NCBI RefSeq assembly: GCF_008087665.1
Contig: NZ_CP042912.1
Coordinates: 2,604,001 to 2,668,000, forward strand
Source of the DNA: Mariniblastus fucicola
GTDB lineage: Bacteria > Planctomycetota > Planctomycetia > Pirellulales > Pirellulaceae
Length of the DNA: 64,000 nucleotides
Direction: 5' to 3'
The position numbers and the translations under genes were made by a program. The notes under the pieces were generated by a model. That model ran no database searches, was not told the DNA's origin, and saw nothing but the letters and a program-made list of their open reading frames with translations. Shown one piece after another: positions 18,645 to 27,961 of the stretch; within the stretch, counting starts at the first letter, position 1, and each line of letters starts with the position of its first letter.

Positions 18645-19070
18645 ATGTCGGGAGTTCTTTTCGTGTTCTTCAATATCAACACCTCCAACGGCGTTCCGGT
18701 CTACGAGCAGATTGCTCGTCAGATCGTTTTTGCCGTCGCCAACCGCGGGATCGAAGTCGGCGAACTGGTGCCTTCGGTGAGGAACCTCTCTCGTGAATTG
18801 GCGGTCAATCCAAACACCGTCGCTCGGGCCTATCGTCAGTTGCAGGATTCCGGCGTGCTGGAAACGGTTCGTGGCGAAGGGCTGGCAGTGACTCGAGGGG
18901 CGGCTCAAAAGTGCAAAGCGACGCGCAAAAAATTGGTCGGCGATCGAATTCTCTCAGTGCTCCAGGAGGCACGACAAAGCCAATTGACCGAAGAGGAAAT
19001 CAAGTCGCTGTTCAACGAGTCGCTGGCGACATCGAAAAAGCTTGCGGCCAAAAATCGGACCAGAAAATAG
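18645..19070 (+). CDS. GntR-family regulator, YtrA subfamily
   Basis: This 141-residue protein has the GntR winged helix: PVYEQIARQIVFAVANRGIEVGELVPSVRNLS (in two parts), the recognition helix NPNTVARAYRQL, and the wing GVLETVRGEGLAV. The effector part is very short, which defines the YtrA group, whose members regulate neighbouring ABC transporters. The ATG at 18645 opens the frame; a GTG at 18663 would remove six residues. It lies directly behind the promoter/operator and 22 bp before the ABC ATPase gene, as expected for an autoregulated operon. Confidence 0.9.
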   Translation: MSGVLFVFFNINTSNGVPVYEQIARQIVFAVANRGIEVGELVPSVRNLSRELAVNPNTVARAYRQLQDSGVLETVRGEGLAVTRGAAQKCKATRKKLVGDRILSVLQEARQSQLTEEEIKSLFNESLATSKKLAAKNRTRK

Positions 19071-19092
19071 AACCAGAATAGGGCTAGGCATC

Positions 19093-20055
19093 ATGGCAAT
19101 GGTTGAACTCAGAGATGTATCCAAGCGGTATCGTACGGTGCGCGCCATGGAGAACGTGTCGTTCAGGATACCTCCCGGCGTTGTTTTCGCATTGCTTGGC
19201 GAAAATGGAGCAGGGAAAACGACGACGATCAGATCGATGCTGGGCCTTGAGCAACCTGACTCTGGCACGGTGCGTGTGTTGGCGATGGATCCTCGCAAAG
19301 ATGGCATCGAGATCCGTCGCAAGATTGGCTGTGTGCCTGATGCGCCGAAGCTTTACGACTGGATGAAGGTGAGCGAGATCGCGTGGTTCGCAGGTGGCTT
19401 TTATCCGGAGGGCTATGTTGCGGAATTTGAGCGGTTGGCGGCCGAGTTCGAATTGCCAATGAATGTCAAAATCAAAACGCTATCCAAGGGTGGGAAAGCC
19501 AAAGTTTCTCTCGCGTTGGCGATGGCTCACACGCCTGAGTTGCTGATTCTGGACGAGCCGACTTCGGGGCTTGATACGTTGGTCCGTCGCAAGTTCCTCG
19601 AGAGTATGGTCGATGTGGCGTCAGCAGGCCGAACGGTTTTTCTTTCAAGTCACCAGATCCCGGAAGTCGAACGGGTCGCAGATTATGTGGCGATCATGAA
19701 CGAGGGCAAGATTCGAGTCTGTGAAAAGCTGGAAACGTTGAAGGCGGAAATCGAGCAGTGGGTGGTCACGCTCGAGAATCCTGAATGCTCATTGCCACCA
19801 TGCGATTCATTTTTGCTTACCCACGAGGGCATCGGCCAGCGACGTCAGCAACTAACTGTGCGGAGCCCGGAACCTAACGCGTTGTGGGCTCTGAGAGATA
19901 CCGAAGGCGTGCTGCAGGTCGATGTTCATACACCGTCATTGGAAGAAATTTTCGTCGCGTATCTGAAATCGGGAAAGAACGATTGGCGCTCGGAACAAAA
20001 TTCACTGCCGCGTGACGTACCGGTTTCGGATGCGAGCGAGGAGGCGAAATCATGA
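19093..20055 (+). CDS. ABC transporter ATP-binding protein
   Basis: The 320-residue ATPase has Walker A LLGENGAGKTTT (35-46), the signature LSKGGKAKVSLALA, Walker B LLILDEPTSGLD and the switch His in LSSHQIPEVE. It belongs to the drug/lantibiotic-export type that pairs with ABC-2 permeases. The signature is LSKGG in place of LSGGQ, which is common in the YtrB group. I start at ATG 19093 (MAMVELRDV) instead of upstream 19042. The last codons overlap the permease start by four bases (ATGA), showing coupled translation. Confidence 0.92.
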   Translation: MAMVELRDVSKRYRTVRAMENVSFRIPPGVVFALLGENGAGKTTTIRSMLGLEQPDSGTVRVLAMDPRKDGIEIRRKIGCVPDAPKLYDWMKVSEIAWFAGGFYPEGYVAEFERLAAEFELPMNVKIKTLSKGGKAKVSLALAMAHTPELLILDEPTSGLDTLVRRKFLESMVDVASAGRTVFLSSHQIPEVERVADYVAIMNEGKIRVCEKLETLKAEIEQWVVTLENPECSLPPCDSFLLTHEGIGQRRQQLTVRSPEPNALWALRDTEGVLQVDVHTPSLEEIFVAYLKSGKNDWRSEQNSLPRDVPVSDASEEAKS

Positions 20056-22994
20056 GCACAGTGAACGAAGTTCTGCGCTGGAAGGAGAGGCGAACGTTGC
20101 TGCCGGTTTGGGTTTCGATGGGAGCCCTGTTCCTGATCGGTTTGCTGGCGACTTCGTTCAGCAATGCTTTTGGGCGAGTCGATGAACTTGGCTTCAAGTA
20201 CGCCGCATTTTTCTGGCTCAGCAGCTGCCTTATTGGTTTGGCGACTGGATGTTTGCTGTTCGTTCCAGAGCGTGAACAGGAGACTGATTTGCTGTTGGGC
20301 GGCTTTCCAGTCGATAGCCGAACGGTTGGCAAAGTGAAGTTGGCAGAAGCCGTTTTGCATTTTTTGGGTTTCGTCGTGGTCAGCGGTTTGCTGATGGTGT
20401 TGGTTTTGTGGCTGCGGCATGGTGGGCTGCTGTTTCGCCTCAACGCAAGTCGCAACTATTCGCCTGACTTGACGGTTCAGTGGTATCTGGTCGTCGGCCT
20501 GATTCCCGTGCAAGCATTTCTCTGGAGTTGTCTCTGTTCCATCTGTTTTCGCAAGGCAATCACCGCGGTAATCTGCGCGTCGGCGTTCACCATCGTTGGA
20601 TGGTCTTTGGTTCAGTTGTGTGCCGTTTCGTTTGCTGAGTTTGACCTGATGTCAGCCACGTCCTGTCAGTGGGCGGCGATGACGGGACAAGCATTGTTGG
20701 CTGGAGTGCTCGCGGTTGCCACGATTCGATTGTCGGCAACGTGGTTGAGGGAAATCCCAGATCCGCGACATGACCGAAATTTCATGCGTAAACAGTCCAT
20801 TGCAACGAATGCATTGACGCAAGAATCGTCGGCTCAGACTACGTATGCGTTCAAAGCATTGACGTGGCAGGCCTGGCGGATGGTCAGAGTTCCGTTTCTG
20901 CTAGTCGCGAGCAGCATTGTGTTTTCCGGGATTCTGGTTGGTTTGTTTGTTTTACAAACGCCTACCGGAGCGTCGAGCAATATTTTCGAAGTTCAGATGG
21001 TGTGGATGAACTTGTGTTCGATCGCAGGTGCATTGGCCGGGCTGATGACTTTTCGCGGTGACCAGTCAAAAAACTCGGTTCTGTTTTTTCAGCAACAGGG
21101 CGACTATCCGACCCGCGTTTGGCTTTCACGAGTCGTGTTGCTTGGCACGCTATCGCTCGTTGCAGCCATCGTTTGCGTTCTGGTTAGTGCGACCGTTTCG
21201 CTAACGCATTTCGAATCCTACTCAAACAACTTTGGCAATCTGCTTTCACAGACCAGAGCCATCAATGGGATCATGGCTTTCGCGGTCGCCGCCGCGGTTG
21301 CTCAACTGGTCTCAATCATTTGTCGCTCTGGCATCCTGGCGTTTTTTCTCTCTTTCATTGGCGTCCTTTTCGCTCGTTCGTGGTGCAGCATCGTTATGCA
21401 ACATGACGAATCCGCGCTGCTTTTTATCGGTCCCTTTGTTATCGCCTGCTTTTTCGCATCCTGGTGGTACGCTCCACGATGGATTTCAGGTCGCAATCCA
21501 ATACGTTCTGTCCTGCTTCCGATTGCGGTGACCAGTTTGGTCTTTATTGGTAGCTTAAGCGCCTATGCGATTTGGCGTGTGAATGAGATCCCGGTGTACG
21601 CAGTGGGCGCTGATCTGCAGCAAGCGTTTGAGTCTCATGACAACTTCCTGGCCGCCGACGATCGGAAGTACAAGGCAGTGTTTCTTCTTCGGGAAGCGAT
21701 GGGGGAAGTTGATTTTGACTTTCAGGAATACAATCGTCTGCCAAGAAAGTCGAGGGACGAGCCGCAAACTTGGTCTGACGATCTGATTTCCAGGAACTTT
21801 GAAATTAACGAGTCAGCACTGGAAAAAATCACAACGGCAGTTGCGGACGACAAAGTTCATCTTTGGCTTTCGCCGATATCGCCAAGTCGTCGGCAGACCA
21901 AATACCAATCGGTTTCAAGACTTCTTGCGGCACAGTCTGAGAAATTTCGTCGGGACGGCGACCCGGAAGCGTTGTTGGATTCTTTGATTGCCGAATCGAG
22001 AGCTGCCTGGAAACTGAATCCGTCGCCGGGAACCAGGACAGCACAAACGATCATGAAGCTTGTCGAATGGTCGTCGATGAAAGGACAGACTGAATCGCTG
22101 CTGCTTGCCGGAATCGCACGTTTAAATCGACTTCGCCACGAGATTTTCGATCCAAATTCAAATCGAATTCAATCTGAGTTCTACTTCGACATTGCAAGAA
22201 CGCACGAACCGTTGCCTGCGGCCGACGGCTTTGTTGCCGGAGTGCTGGCCTATGGTGACTACTATTGGGAGTCGATTCGCGAGCGTCGGATTCGAATTCG
22301 CGAGTTCGCACTCCTCGATTTCCAGATTCAGCAAACGCTTTCGAGAGTAAAGCAGGATGGCAATTTCCGACACTTTGTTTGGGACGGATCGGGCTATGCC
22401 AGTCAGGTGTCGCAGGAAGATTTTGATTTGATCTCGATTGAGCGGGCTATCGGGTACGCAAAAATTCGAATGGCGCTCGAGGCGTGGAAGCTACAACATG
22501 GCGAGTTTCCAGACTCACTTGAGAAGCTGACGTTGACGACCGAAACGGGCTCATTGCTGGAATCGCTGCCAATGGACCCGGCTCACGGAATCGATTTGCC
22601 GTACGCCTGGTTTCCCGATGGATTGGACAAGGTGGCTTTCCTGCCTACCTCAACGACGAGCACTCGGCGACACAATATGAGCTGGCAAACAGTCTACGAT
22701 GGCACGAAGGGGATTCCGCCGAAGACCCCATTCCTGCTTCCGTACGCCGGCAGTTTCAGCCTGTATCCTGTACTGGTTGGCAATCGGGGAAATGATCGAG
22801 CAACTGTGTTTCGGCGCAGCTATGTGTTTGAGAACCCGCCGGGCCAGTCTGATGAAGAAGCTCGCTCATCCAGTTCGTCGTTTTTGTCATCGCAGTCGGT
22901 CGCAGATTACTTGTTGCGTCCCGCTGAGTCTGGGGGCGACGTTAAAATGCCTGAGTTGGATGAGCTGCGCAAGTTGCTGGAATCATTGGATTGA
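20052..22994 (+). CDS. ABC-2 type permease with large soluble C-terminal domain
   Basis: The first 540 residues contain about 12 or 13 hydrophobic helices in two groups divided near residue 250, which looks like two six-helix permease halves fused into one chain. From about residue 545 the protein is hydrophilic for 430 residues, with helical segments (SVSRLLAAQSEKFRRDGDPE region, IGYAKIRMALEAWKLQHGEFPDSLEKL in parts) and a WFPDG segment. The segment around AYAKIRMALEAWKLQHGEFPDSL resembles the prepilin-like/secreted domains seen in planctomycete ABC permeases. It overlaps the ATPase gene by four bases and the convergent gene at 22983 by 12. Confidence 0.82.
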   Translation: MSTVNEVLRWKERRTLLPVWVSMGALFLIGLLATSFSNAFGRVDELGFKYAAFFWLSSCLIGLATGCLLFVPEREQETDLLLGGFPVDSRTVGKVKLAEAVLHFLGFVVVSGLLMVLVLWLRHGGLLFRLNASRNYSPDLTVQWYLVVGLIPVQAFLWSCLCSICFRKAITAVICASAFTIVGWSLVQLCAVSFAEFDLMSATSCQWAAMTGQALLAGVLAVATIRLSATWLREIPDPRHDRNFMRKQSIATNALTQESSAQTTYAFKALTWQAWRMVRVPFLLVASSIVFSGILVGLFVLQTPTGASSNIFEVQMVWMNLCSIAGALAGLMTFRGDQSKNSVLFFQQQGDYPTRVWLSRVVLLGTLSLVAAIVCVLVSATVSLTHFESYSNNFGNLLSQTRAINGIMAFAVAAAVAQLVSIICRSGILAFFLSFIGVLFARSWCSIVMQHDESALLFIGPFVIACFFASWWYAPRWISGRNPIRSVLLPIAVTSLVFIGSLSAYAIWRVNEIPVYAVGADLQQAFESHDNFLAADDRKYKAVFLLREAMGEVDFDFQEYNRLPRKSRDEPQTWSDDLISRNFEINESALEKITTAVADDKVHLWLSPISPSRRQTKYQSVSRLLAAQSEKFRRDGDPEALLDSLIAESRAAWKLNPSPGTRTAQTIMKLVEWSSMKGQTESLLLAGIARLNRLRHEIFDPNSNRIQSEFYFDIARTHEPLPAADGFVAGVLAYGDYYWESIRERRIRIREFALLDFQIQQTLSRVKQDGNFRHFVWDGSGYASQVSQEDFDLISIERAIGYAKIRMALEAWKLQHGEFPDSLEKLTLTTETGSLLESLPMDPAHGIDLPYAWFPDGLDKVAFLPTSTTSTRRHNMSWQTVYDGTKGIPPKTPFLLPYAGSFSLYPVLVGNRGNDRATVFRRSYVFENPPGQSDEEARSSSSSFLSSQSVADYLLRPAESGGDVKMPELDELRKLLESLD

Positions 22995-23357
22995 GTTTCG
23001 CACGCCTTCGCGGATGCGATTCAGTTCTTTCTTCATTTTTGCGTAACCTATCGCACCACCCATCACACCAGACATGCCTTTTTCGACCGAAACCTGGCTA
23101 CCAGTTCCAACCGGGACAACCTGGACTTTGAAGCGGTAACGTTTGACGAAGGCACCGAACAGAATTCTGAGCAAGTTGTTGCCGATTCCGTAAATGGCGT
23201 CCACCGGATTGCCATCTTCCATTCGATATCCTTCGCCGAGAAAATACTGCTGGACAGCCGCAGCGACGGTCTGTGGATCGGAGGGACTTTGAGCCATCCA
23301 GTCGGCTGCATTGGCGTTGGTCGTCATCGATTCGGGGGATTCGTAGGGATTCGACAT
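22983..23357 (-). CDS. Small protein of unknown function
   Basis: Starting at ATG 23357 (MSNPYESPES) the product has 124 residues. The start MSNPYESP is a motif seen at the N terminus of many planctomycete membrane and soluble proteins. The middle has alternating basic and hydrophobic residues (KRYRFKVQVVPV) and a glycine-rich stretch (GMSGVMGGAIGYAK). There is no clear signal or known domain. Two in-frame ATGs slightly upstream are possible. Its end overlaps the 3' end of the permease gene by 12 bp in the opposite direction. Confidence 0.65.
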   Translation of the reverse strand: MSNPYESPESMTTNANAADWMAQSPSDPQTVAAAVQQYFLGEGYRMEDGNPVDAIYGIGNNLLRILFGAFVKRYRFKVQVVPVGTGSQVSVEKGMSGVMGGAIGYAKMKKELNRIREGVRNSIQ

Positions 23358-23544
23358 CTTTGTCTCCATGATTGAAATCACTGCGTTTTACGATGCTATC
23401 GAATTGGGAAAGTGCTTGCAAATCGAGTTTGTGGTCACCGATAGCAAATTTTTCGCGATTCGGAATTGATGATGTTCCGACGATGCGATTCCGATACTCT
23501 CTGCACCTATCGTGATTCACTGGAACTGTTCAGAGAGTAGACAA

Positions 23545-24285
23545 ATGAGTTTTCGAGTCATTCAAATCGCTGTACTGACGACAGCAATGTTGGTACCGCT
23601 TGGCTGCAAGTCACTCTATGGCCAGTATCAGAGTTCTCCGCGTAACGACACGATCGCGGGTGGAGTCGCGGGCGCTATCATCGGCGGAATCGTGGGAAAA
23701 CAGAATGACGAAACGCCGGAAGGCATCGCCATCGGCGCAGCCCTTGGTGCGTTGGCTGGCAACGTCGCCGGAAACGCTCGACAGGATATGGAAGCCCAAC
23801 GTCGGGCCTATAACGAAGCGGCTTACCGACAGCAGTTGGTCAATCAGCAAGTCCAGCAGCAGGCGTTTCAACGATCGGCATCGGTGCAGGACGTGATCAG
23901 CATGACACAGAATGGTATCGGAAGTTCTGTGATCATGAACCATCTTCAGAGTGTCGGTGTTCAGCAGGAGATCGGCGTCAACGAAATCATCACACTTCAT
24001 CGTGCCGGCGTGAACGAGCAGGTGATCTCGCTGATGCAGCAGATGGGTTCAGGCCAGGTTGCGGTTCAACCGACGTCTGCTCCGGTCGTTGTTCAACCGA
24101 CTCCACCGGTTTTGGTTCAGCCAGTTGCGCCGACGTATGTGCAGCCCGTGATCGCTCCCCGTCCGTCGATCGTCATCGAAACCTATCGGCCACGTCCTCC
24201 GGTTCAGTATCACTATCGGTCGAAGCCTAAGTCGAGACACGGCAGTGCTCCTCGCGGCGGCGTTCACTATCACCACCGATTTTAG
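23545..24285 (+). CDS. Lipoprotein with glycine-zipper segment
   Basis: A short signal peptide ends in the lipobox LVPLGC (Cys21). It is followed by a glycine zipper (IAGGVAGAIIGGIVG and GIAIGAALGALAGNVAG, residues 36-75), a Gln-rich helix, and a domain with QDVISMTQNGIGSSVIMNHL. A Pro/Val/Gln-rich tail ends in a His/Arg-rich stretch. Glycine zippers of this sort occur in outer-membrane lipoproteins such as SlyB. ATG 23545 fits the signal; the frame is open 33 bases further. The protein should sit on the inner face of an outer membrane; its role is not known. Confidence 0.82.
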   Translation: MSFRVIQIAVLTTAMLVPLGCKSLYGQYQSSPRNDTIAGGVAGAIIGGIVGKQNDETPEGIAIGAALGALAGNVAGNARQDMEAQRRAYNEAAYRQQLVNQQVQQQAFQRSASVQDVISMTQNGIGSSVIMNHLQSVGVQQEIGVNEIITLHRAGVNEQVISLMQQMGSGQVAVQPTSAPVVVQPTPPVLVQPVAPTYVQPVIAPRPSIVIETYRPRPPVQYHYRSKPKSRHGSAPRGGVHYHHRF

Positions 24286-24398
24286 GCTGGTCGATGTTTT
24301 GTTGAAATTGGCTGCGGGTTGAGGGTGTCGTTCGCGACGCATGGCCATGGTCGCCTCAGAGTTTCGGGTTTCGCAACGCGACAACTCGAAACTTTCGA

Positions 24399-24647
24399 CT
24401 ACCCGCCGCTGACTGGTGGAATCATCGCAACTTCCACGCCTGGATTCACCACATCCTGGTCCACTGCGTACTTTTGATCCAACGCGATGCTGGACCTCGC
24501 CAGCAAGTCTGCCAACTGCGGAACCGCATCGGAAAGAGCCGCTCTCAGGTCTGCCACTGATCCATTTTCGGGCAACATGACCTCGATCGATTCAGCGTCT
24601 GCGATCTGTCTCGCTTGGGCGAACAGTAAAACCTTGACTCGGTTCAT
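24399..24647 (-). CDS. MoaD/ThiS-like sulfur-carrier protein
   Basis: The 82-residue product has a beta-grasp start (NRVKVLLFAQARQIA) and ends in the bare diglycine PPVSGG, which is thiocarboxylated in MoaD and ThiS. The length and LFAQAR pattern favour MoaD, the small subunit of molybdopterin synthase. Its ATG overlaps the stop of the upstream FAD/Fe-S oxidoreductase gene by four bases (ATGA), so the two are translated together. No MoaE or molybdopterin gene is in the window. The long upstream extension of the frame lies inside the other gene and is not used. Confidence 0.85.
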   Translation of the reverse strand: MNRVKVLLFAQARQIADAESIEVMLPENGSVADLRAALSDAVPQLADLLARSSIALDQKYAVDQDVVNPGVEVAMIPPVSGG

Positions 24648-27600
24648 GTCACCACCAATTCTTCGCTGCGTCGATTGAAAAGGTCTTCCAGCTCCGACGG
24701 CATCAAACCGTACGCCAACGCAAGGATCTTCACCGGGTGAACTGTGGTCTTGTAAGTTCCCTGCTCCATCTGAATCTTGCAGGAACTGCACTCCGTCGAA
24801 CCGGCCAGCAACTGCGGCTGTCGCATCGCCTGAATCAAGTGAACTCCGATTCTCAACGACCGGCGATAGTTTCGACGCTTGAGCCCGTATGTTCCCGCCA
24901 TTCCGCTGCAGCCTTTGTCCAGCACTTCAACTTGCATCCCCGGAATCAATTGCATCAACTTCACGGCCGGGATGTCGGAAACCAAACCCGATTTGAGAAT
25001 CGCTCGTTGATGGCACGGCAGGTGGTAACCCACTAGTGCACTGAGCGGATTGAAATCGAGGGCAAGTTCGCCGCTACGATGAAGCTCCATTAAAAACGAG
25101 CAACAGTCCGTTGTGTTTTCAGCAACTTTCGTCGCGTCCTCGTCGTCAAGCAGATTCAGATACTCGTGCTTGAGCGCCAATGCTGCTGACGGTTCGGTCG
25201 TCACAATTCGATAGCCCTGCCGCACCCACTCGGCCAGCATTTCGACATTGCGTTCGGCGATCGCCTGAGCCCGCCCAATGGCTCCATCGGAAATCATCGA
25301 CATTCCAGAAATACCCTGGTTGGGAGGAACAAGCACATCAATATTGTTGTGCTTGAGCACTTCAACAAAGCTACGACCAAGCTCCGGATCGTTCCAGTTC
25401 ACCCACGCGTCGTAAAAGTAGACGACCTTTCTCGACTGTTGCCGCGACGGGCGGCCAAGTTGATTTTTCTGTGCCCAGCGGGCAAACGTTCGCGTTGAAA
25501 ACCGAGGCAGTTTTCGTCCCTGGGCGATTCCAAAAACGCGATCCAGAATCCAACGCCACATTGGGCTGCGGATCATCCGATTCGTCAATCTCGGCGCTCG
25601 TCCGCCAAGTCCGTACAGCCAATCCAGCCGCGTCAGAATCCAGTCTGAAACACGCAAGCCGTTGGTCGCGTAGTACTGTCCTTTCGCTTCCACCATCAGC
25701 TTTGGAATGTCGACCGAAGCCGGGCATTCAAGCCGACATTGATGGCAATTGAAGCACAGATCAGCGATCTCCTTAAACTCGTCTTTCGCCATTTGATCCG
25801 GAGACAACGCGCCGCTCACAACGCCACGAATCAAATTCGCTTTGGCTCGCGGAGAAGACTCCTCGCGTGGCGACGCCCGGTAAACAGGACACATCCGCTC
25901 GGTATGCATGTTGGTTCGACAGCGAGCACATCCGTTGCAATTTCTCGCCGCCAATCCCATTTGCGTGACGGACCAGTCCAGCTGCGGTTGAAGCACCGGC
26001 AATGCTCCGTCGCCATCCCCGGATTTTGACTTGCCGCGTCCGAAAGGAGTCAGCAGTTTCCTCGGCGTCGGTTCTTCGGCTTCATCTTCTGAAGTTTCAG
26101 CATCGCTATCCGTTTTCACGATCGGTTCTTCAGCCTGGAAAATCCGCAAGTTGTCGGTCAAGTCCGAGTAAGGCAAACCGACGATCTTTCCCGGGTTGAG
26201 CACGTTCTGCGGATCGAAAATGTTTTTGATTTCCGAAAACACCGGGTGCAGCTTTCCGTACTGAGAACGCAGGAACCACGTCCGCCCGAGGCCATCGCCC
26301 TGGCTGCCGCTGATCGAGCCATTCATTTCCAGCGTCAAGCCAAACACGGCTTTGGCAACCGGCTTCATGCGAGCAATGTCCTTCGGATCGGCGAGGTTCA
26401 GAAACGGTCGGATGTGAACCATGCCTTGCGGCGTGTGAGAGAAAATCGACGCCGTGATGTCATGCTCGTTCAGCACTCCATGAACGCGTTTGAGAAACTC
26501 CGGCAACCGGTCAGGTGCGATCGCGATGTCTTCAATGAACGGAACGGCTCGCCGCAATCCTCTCAGTCGATACAGCGACGGCACAACGCGGCGCACCAGA
26601 TGCCAGTACAAATTTCGCTCGGCCGGTTGCGTCGTCGTGCGAACCTCGAACGCCAGCTTTTTGCGACGCTGAATTCGATTCGTCAAGTGCTGCAGCTTGT
26701 CACGCAGTGTTGCATTGTCGTCCGCCGAAAACTCCACCAGCAACATTGCTTCGGCATCCACCGGAAGCAAACGCTGAAACTGCTCGTTCGTCTCGCGTGC
26801 CAACGTCAGCAAACGCCGGTCCATCAAATCACATGCCGTGATTCCCATCTTGCCGATATCGACCGCAGCAGTCGCGGCGGCCTGAAGCTGATGAAAGAAC
26901 AACAGCGCCACGCCGCGATGCGTCGGCAATCGATCGGTTCGCACCACGGCTTCGGTGATGATTCCCAACGTGCCTTCGCTGCCGATCGCCAACCGCGTCA
27001 GGTCCACATCATCGGACTGCATGACTGAGTCCAGGTGGTATCCGGCCTGATTAACCTTCGTGTCGGGAATTGAATCGGCGATCAGTTTCTCGTTGGATCG
27101 AATCACGTTGCCGACGCGTGATTTGAGTTCTCGAATTCGAGCAGCGGAACCAGCAGGTTGTGAAGCAGAGTTCACCCAAACCTGGTTGGCCACAGAGTCG
27201 AGCTGTACGACCTCGCCGTCCGCCATCACCATCTGAAGCTGAACGACTTTGTCTCGTGGCGTTCCCGACGCGATCCAGTGGCTGCCCGTTCGGTTCATGG
27301 CCAACGCGCCGCCGATCGTGGTGACCGAACGTGTGGCTGGATCCGGTGAGAACATTTGCTGGTGCGATTCCAGATTCCGATTCAGGTCACGAATCGCAAC
27401 GCCAGGTTGGACTCGCACCGATTCGCGATCCACTCCCAGAATCTGTCGCATCCCGACGGAAAAATCCAACACGATTCCATTACCAAGCGACGCTCCGATG
27501 ACGTTGCTGCCCGAACCGCGGGGAATAACTGAAAGCTGGTTCTCTGCCGCGTATTTGACGACCGACACTACGTCAGAAAGCGATTCGGGACGCACAACCG

Positions 27601-27727
27601 CCAGCGGTTTGATCTCGTACAGGCTGGCATCAGACGCGTAGATCTGGAGAAACAGATCGTCGCATCGAATCTGCCCATCGAGCACTCCGGACAGGTCAGC
27701 CAAAATTCGTGCGCGATCGGGATCCAT
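24644..27727 (-). CDS. FAD-linked oxidase fused to Fe-S / CCG-domain subunit (D-lactate dehydrogenase type)
   Basis: Of 1027 residues, the first 560 form an FAD-binding type-4 domain (VIPRGSGSNVIGASLGNGIVLDFS in parts) and FAD-oxidase C domain. A linker leads to two 4Fe-4S motifs (CNGCARCRTNMHTERMCP and CFNCHQCRLECP) and a C-terminal CCG domain (VGYHLPCHQRA and SSCKIQMEQG). This one-chain fusion equals GlcD/GlpC-type D-2-hydroxy-acid dehydrogenases linked to the quinone pool. I start at ATG 27727 (MDPDRARILADL); upstream ATGs add residues of no recognisable kind. It overlaps the MoaD-like gene by four bases. Confidence 0.88.
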   Translation of the reverse strand: MDPDRARILADLSGVLDGQIRCDDLFLQIYASDASLYEIKPLAVVRPESLSDVVSVVKYAAENQLSVIPRGSGSNVIGASLGNGIVLDFSVGMRQILGVDRESVRVQPGVAIRDLNRNLESHQQMFSPDPATRSVTTIGGALAMNRTGSHWIASGTPRDKVVQLQMVMADGEVVQLDSVANQVWVNSASQPAGSAARIRELKSRVGNVIRSNEKLIADSIPDTKVNQAGYHLDSVMQSDDVDLTRLAIGSEGTLGIITEAVVRTDRLPTHRGVALLFFHQLQAAATAAVDIGKMGITACDLMDRRLLTLARETNEQFQRLLPVDAEAMLLVEFSADDNATLRDKLQHLTNRIQRRKKLAFEVRTTTQPAERNLYWHLVRRVVPSLYRLRGLRRAVPFIEDIAIAPDRLPEFLKRVHGVLNEHDITASIFSHTPQGMVHIRPFLNLADPKDIARMKPVAKAVFGLTLEMNGSISGSQGDGLGRTWFLRSQYGKLHPVFSEIKNIFDPQNVLNPGKIVGLPYSDLTDNLRIFQAEEPIVKTDSDAETSEDEAEEPTPRKLLTPFGRGKSKSGDGDGALPVLQPQLDWSVTQMGLAARNCNGCARCRTNMHTERMCPVYRASPREESSPRAKANLIRGVVSGALSPDQMAKDEFKEIADLCFNCHQCRLECPASVDIPKLMVEAKGQYYATNGLRVSDWILTRLDWLYGLGGRAPRLTNRMIRSPMWRWILDRVFGIAQGRKLPRFSTRTFARWAQKNQLGRPSRQQSRKVVYFYDAWVNWNDPELGRSFVEVLKHNNIDVLVPPNQGISGMSMISDGAIGRAQAIAERNVEMLAEWVRQGYRIVTTEPSAALALKHEYLNLLDDEDATKVAENTTDCCSFLMELHRSGELALDFNPLSALVGYHLPCHQRAILKSGLVSDIPAVKLMQLIPGMQVEVLDKGCSGMAGTYGLKRRNYRRSLRIGVHLIQAMRQPQLLAGSTECSSCKIQMEQGTYKTTVHPVKILALAYGLMPSELEDLFNRRSEELVVT

Positions 27728-27961
27728 GTGGTTCGAGTTCGGCGGTTCGGTTGAAAAAGAAAAAGATCGCTCATGGGCAAGCGATCGAGGCTCGAAACGA
27801 ATTCGAGCGAGTTCCATCTGCTGGAAACTGATCGGGCTATACTCGCCGTTGCTATCGATCAGTTTAGCACAAATCCTCCAATTCGCCGCCTTCACCCGTC
27901 TTTGCAACGAGCGAATAATGAAAGACGATGTTCGAATTGAATCACAGCCAAACAATAAGTC

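Noticed and set aside
26246-27028. 260-residue plus-strand frame
   Set aside because: Lies wholly inside the FAD/Fe-S oxidoreductase gene, whose domains are clear; His/Arg/Gln-rich composition shows a shadow frame.
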